Source: an uncultured Lachnobacterium sp. (GTDB lineage Bacteria > Bacillota > Clostridia > Lachnospirales > Lachnospiraceae). From it: a stretch of DNA of 15,535 bases. Position 1 is the stretch's first letter; the number at the start of each line of letters is the position of its first letter. Shown piece by piece: positions 15,013 through 15,535 of the stretch. Location of the stretch: NCBI GenBank assembly GCA_900552085.1, contig URYB01000023.1, positions 1-15,535 of the forward strand, in the 5' to 3' direction. A program made the translations under genes and the position numbers. A model generated the notes under the pieces. The model searched no databases and had not been told where the DNA came from. It was given only the letters and a program-made list of their open reading frames with translations.

Positions 15013-15165
15013 CTAACAATAAAGCTGAAATGTCTGATTCTCCTCCAGCTGCTGTCCCTTTAATTGCTCCTGCAGAATCTGCTCAAACGAAGAACGTTTT
15101 GTCTTGTTCTGACGTGGCTGCTGATGATTCGGCGAATCATATGCGATCTCTTGGGATAAAGTCAC
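15013..15165 (-). CDS. Short unrecognised frame downstream of a sigma-28-like promoter
   Basis: From GTG 15165 this frame gives 50 residues, ending in the motif-like SSFEQILQEQLKGQQLEE and then a TAG. It is rich in Gln and Lys with no membrane segment. The same frame stays open and protein-like further upstream (ARIERVYQVFP, to 15234), but no ATG, GTG or TTG lies in that part, while a GAAGG site sits at 15208-15212. Either the start is the GTG at 15165 (weak AGG 8 bases before it) or the 5' end has been damaged by a small indel. It sits between a sigma-28-like promoter and a strong terminator, which supports a real unit. The F-x-x-IL pattern recalls some flagellar accessory proteins, but I cannot assign it. 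Confidence 0.45.
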   Translation of the reverse strand: MTLSQEIAYDSPNHQQPRQNKTKRSSFEQILQEQLKGQQLEENQTFQLYC

Positions 15166-15243
15166 TGGAAAAACCTGATAAACACGTTCGATTCTTGCGG
15201 TAACGCACCTTCTTTCTGATTGATTTGTTTCCTTCTATTATAT

Positions 15244-15270
15244 TTATCGGACAATTTTGTGTTTTCTTTA
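15244..15270 (-). promoter_or_regulatory. Sigma-28 (SigD/FliA)-like promoter
   Basis: The minus strand reads TAAAGAAA, 11 bases, then TCCGATAA. This agrees with the known sigma-28 consensus TAAAGTTT-N11-GCCGATAA in spacing and in 12 of 16 positions. Sigma-28 drives late flagellar and motility genes. It lies just after a terminator and before the short frame ending at 15013. A TATAAT immediately downstream overlaps and could act with sigma-A, but it lacks a good -35. Confidence 0.55.
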
Positions 15271-15290
15271 GTATTTATCAGATTTTTTAC

Positions 15291-15321
15291 AAAAAATAGT
15301 GGAGCTTATTTGCTCCACTAT
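15291..15321 (-). terminator. Rho-independent terminator after the right-edge fragment
   Basis: A perfect 10-bp stem (15296-15305 with 15312-15321) closes a 6-base loop and is followed by a run of Ts on the minus strand. It lies 12 bases after the TAG at 15334. Confidence 0.9.
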
Positions 15322-15333
15322 CATATGCACCTT

Positions 15334-15535
15334 CTATTTTTTGGAATATAATGCAGGTACAATCTTATAATGATCATAACTTGCAAATTCTGAATAAGAT
15401 GAATTATAAACCCTAACTTCGTCCGTTTTAACATTACCAGCATCCAGACCATAAACGGTAATATCTTTCAATCCAATGACATGATTTAAGGGTCAAAAGG
15501 TATTCCAGCAAGGATACCGTATAAACATAAATTTG
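15334..15535 (-). pseudogene. C-terminal fragment of an unrecognised, apparently frameshifted gene
   Basis: The last 53 codons read like a genuine protein tail (GLKDITVYGLDAGN, then YNSSYSEFASYDHYKIVPAL) and end at TAG followed by a strong terminator. Upstream the frame meets TGA at 15493-15495. A neighbouring frame from the window edge also reads like protein (LYGILAGIPFDP) and meets TAA at 15486-15488. Adding one base near 15490 would join the two. The gene therefore appears broken by a 1-base loss, or the read has an error there. Beta-rich, aromatic composition suggests a secreted or surface protein, but I do not recognise it. The 5' part lies outside the window. Confidence 0.45.

Overview
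The window fits a low-to-mid GC Gram-positive Clostridia, most likely a Lachnospiraceae member of the Roseburia/Agathobacter kind. This rests on protein style (UAP-like pyrophosphorylase, LytR-CpsA-Psr protein, Asn/Gln-tailed HtrA, Ig-like surface protein), strong AGGAGG ribosome binding sites, and many hairpin-plus-T-tract terminators. A sigma-28-like promoter near the right edge hints at a motile relative. The species call is inference. Every supported gene lies on the minus strand, so transcription runs from high to low coordinates.

Right edge (about 14840-15535): the tail of an unrecognised, apparently frameshifted coding sequence ends at a strong terminator. A sigma-28-like promoter, a short unrecognised reading frame and another strong terminator follow. 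Next (13377-14836) come a PHP phosphoesterase and a HAD phosphatase that overlap by 4 bases. A candidate promoter inside the end of the HAD gene then leads to phosphoglucomutase, a 66-residue zinc-ribbon protein and a LytR-CpsA-Psr (LCP) protein, closed by a terminator at 10186-10224.

Middle (7254-10116): a UDP-sugar pyrophosphorylase and a membrane-anchored HtrA protease, with a terminator after htrA. Directly downstream, a GtrA-family membrane protein and a carbamate kinase form a pair. An imperfect hairpin separates them from pepF (oligoendopeptidase F), luxS and mtnN, which end at a terminator at 2748-2782.

Left (1-2811): a 390-base gap holds a possible IS21-family end remnant, a short relic reading frame and a good promoter. 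It is followed by a large secreted Ig-like surface protein that runs off the left edge and carries the start of a near-exact internal duplication.

Two functional themes stand out. Phosphoglucomutase, the pyrophosphorylase, the LCP protein and GtrA belong together in supplying nucleotide sugars and building or attaching envelope glycopolymers. MtnN and LuxS together clear S-adenosylhomocysteine and make the autoinducer-2 precursor. I see no clear defence, phage or biosynthetic system. The less explained items are the sigma-28-linked short frame, the zinc-ribbon gene, the altered loops in carbamate kinase and phosphoglucomutase, and the duplicated surface-protein module.
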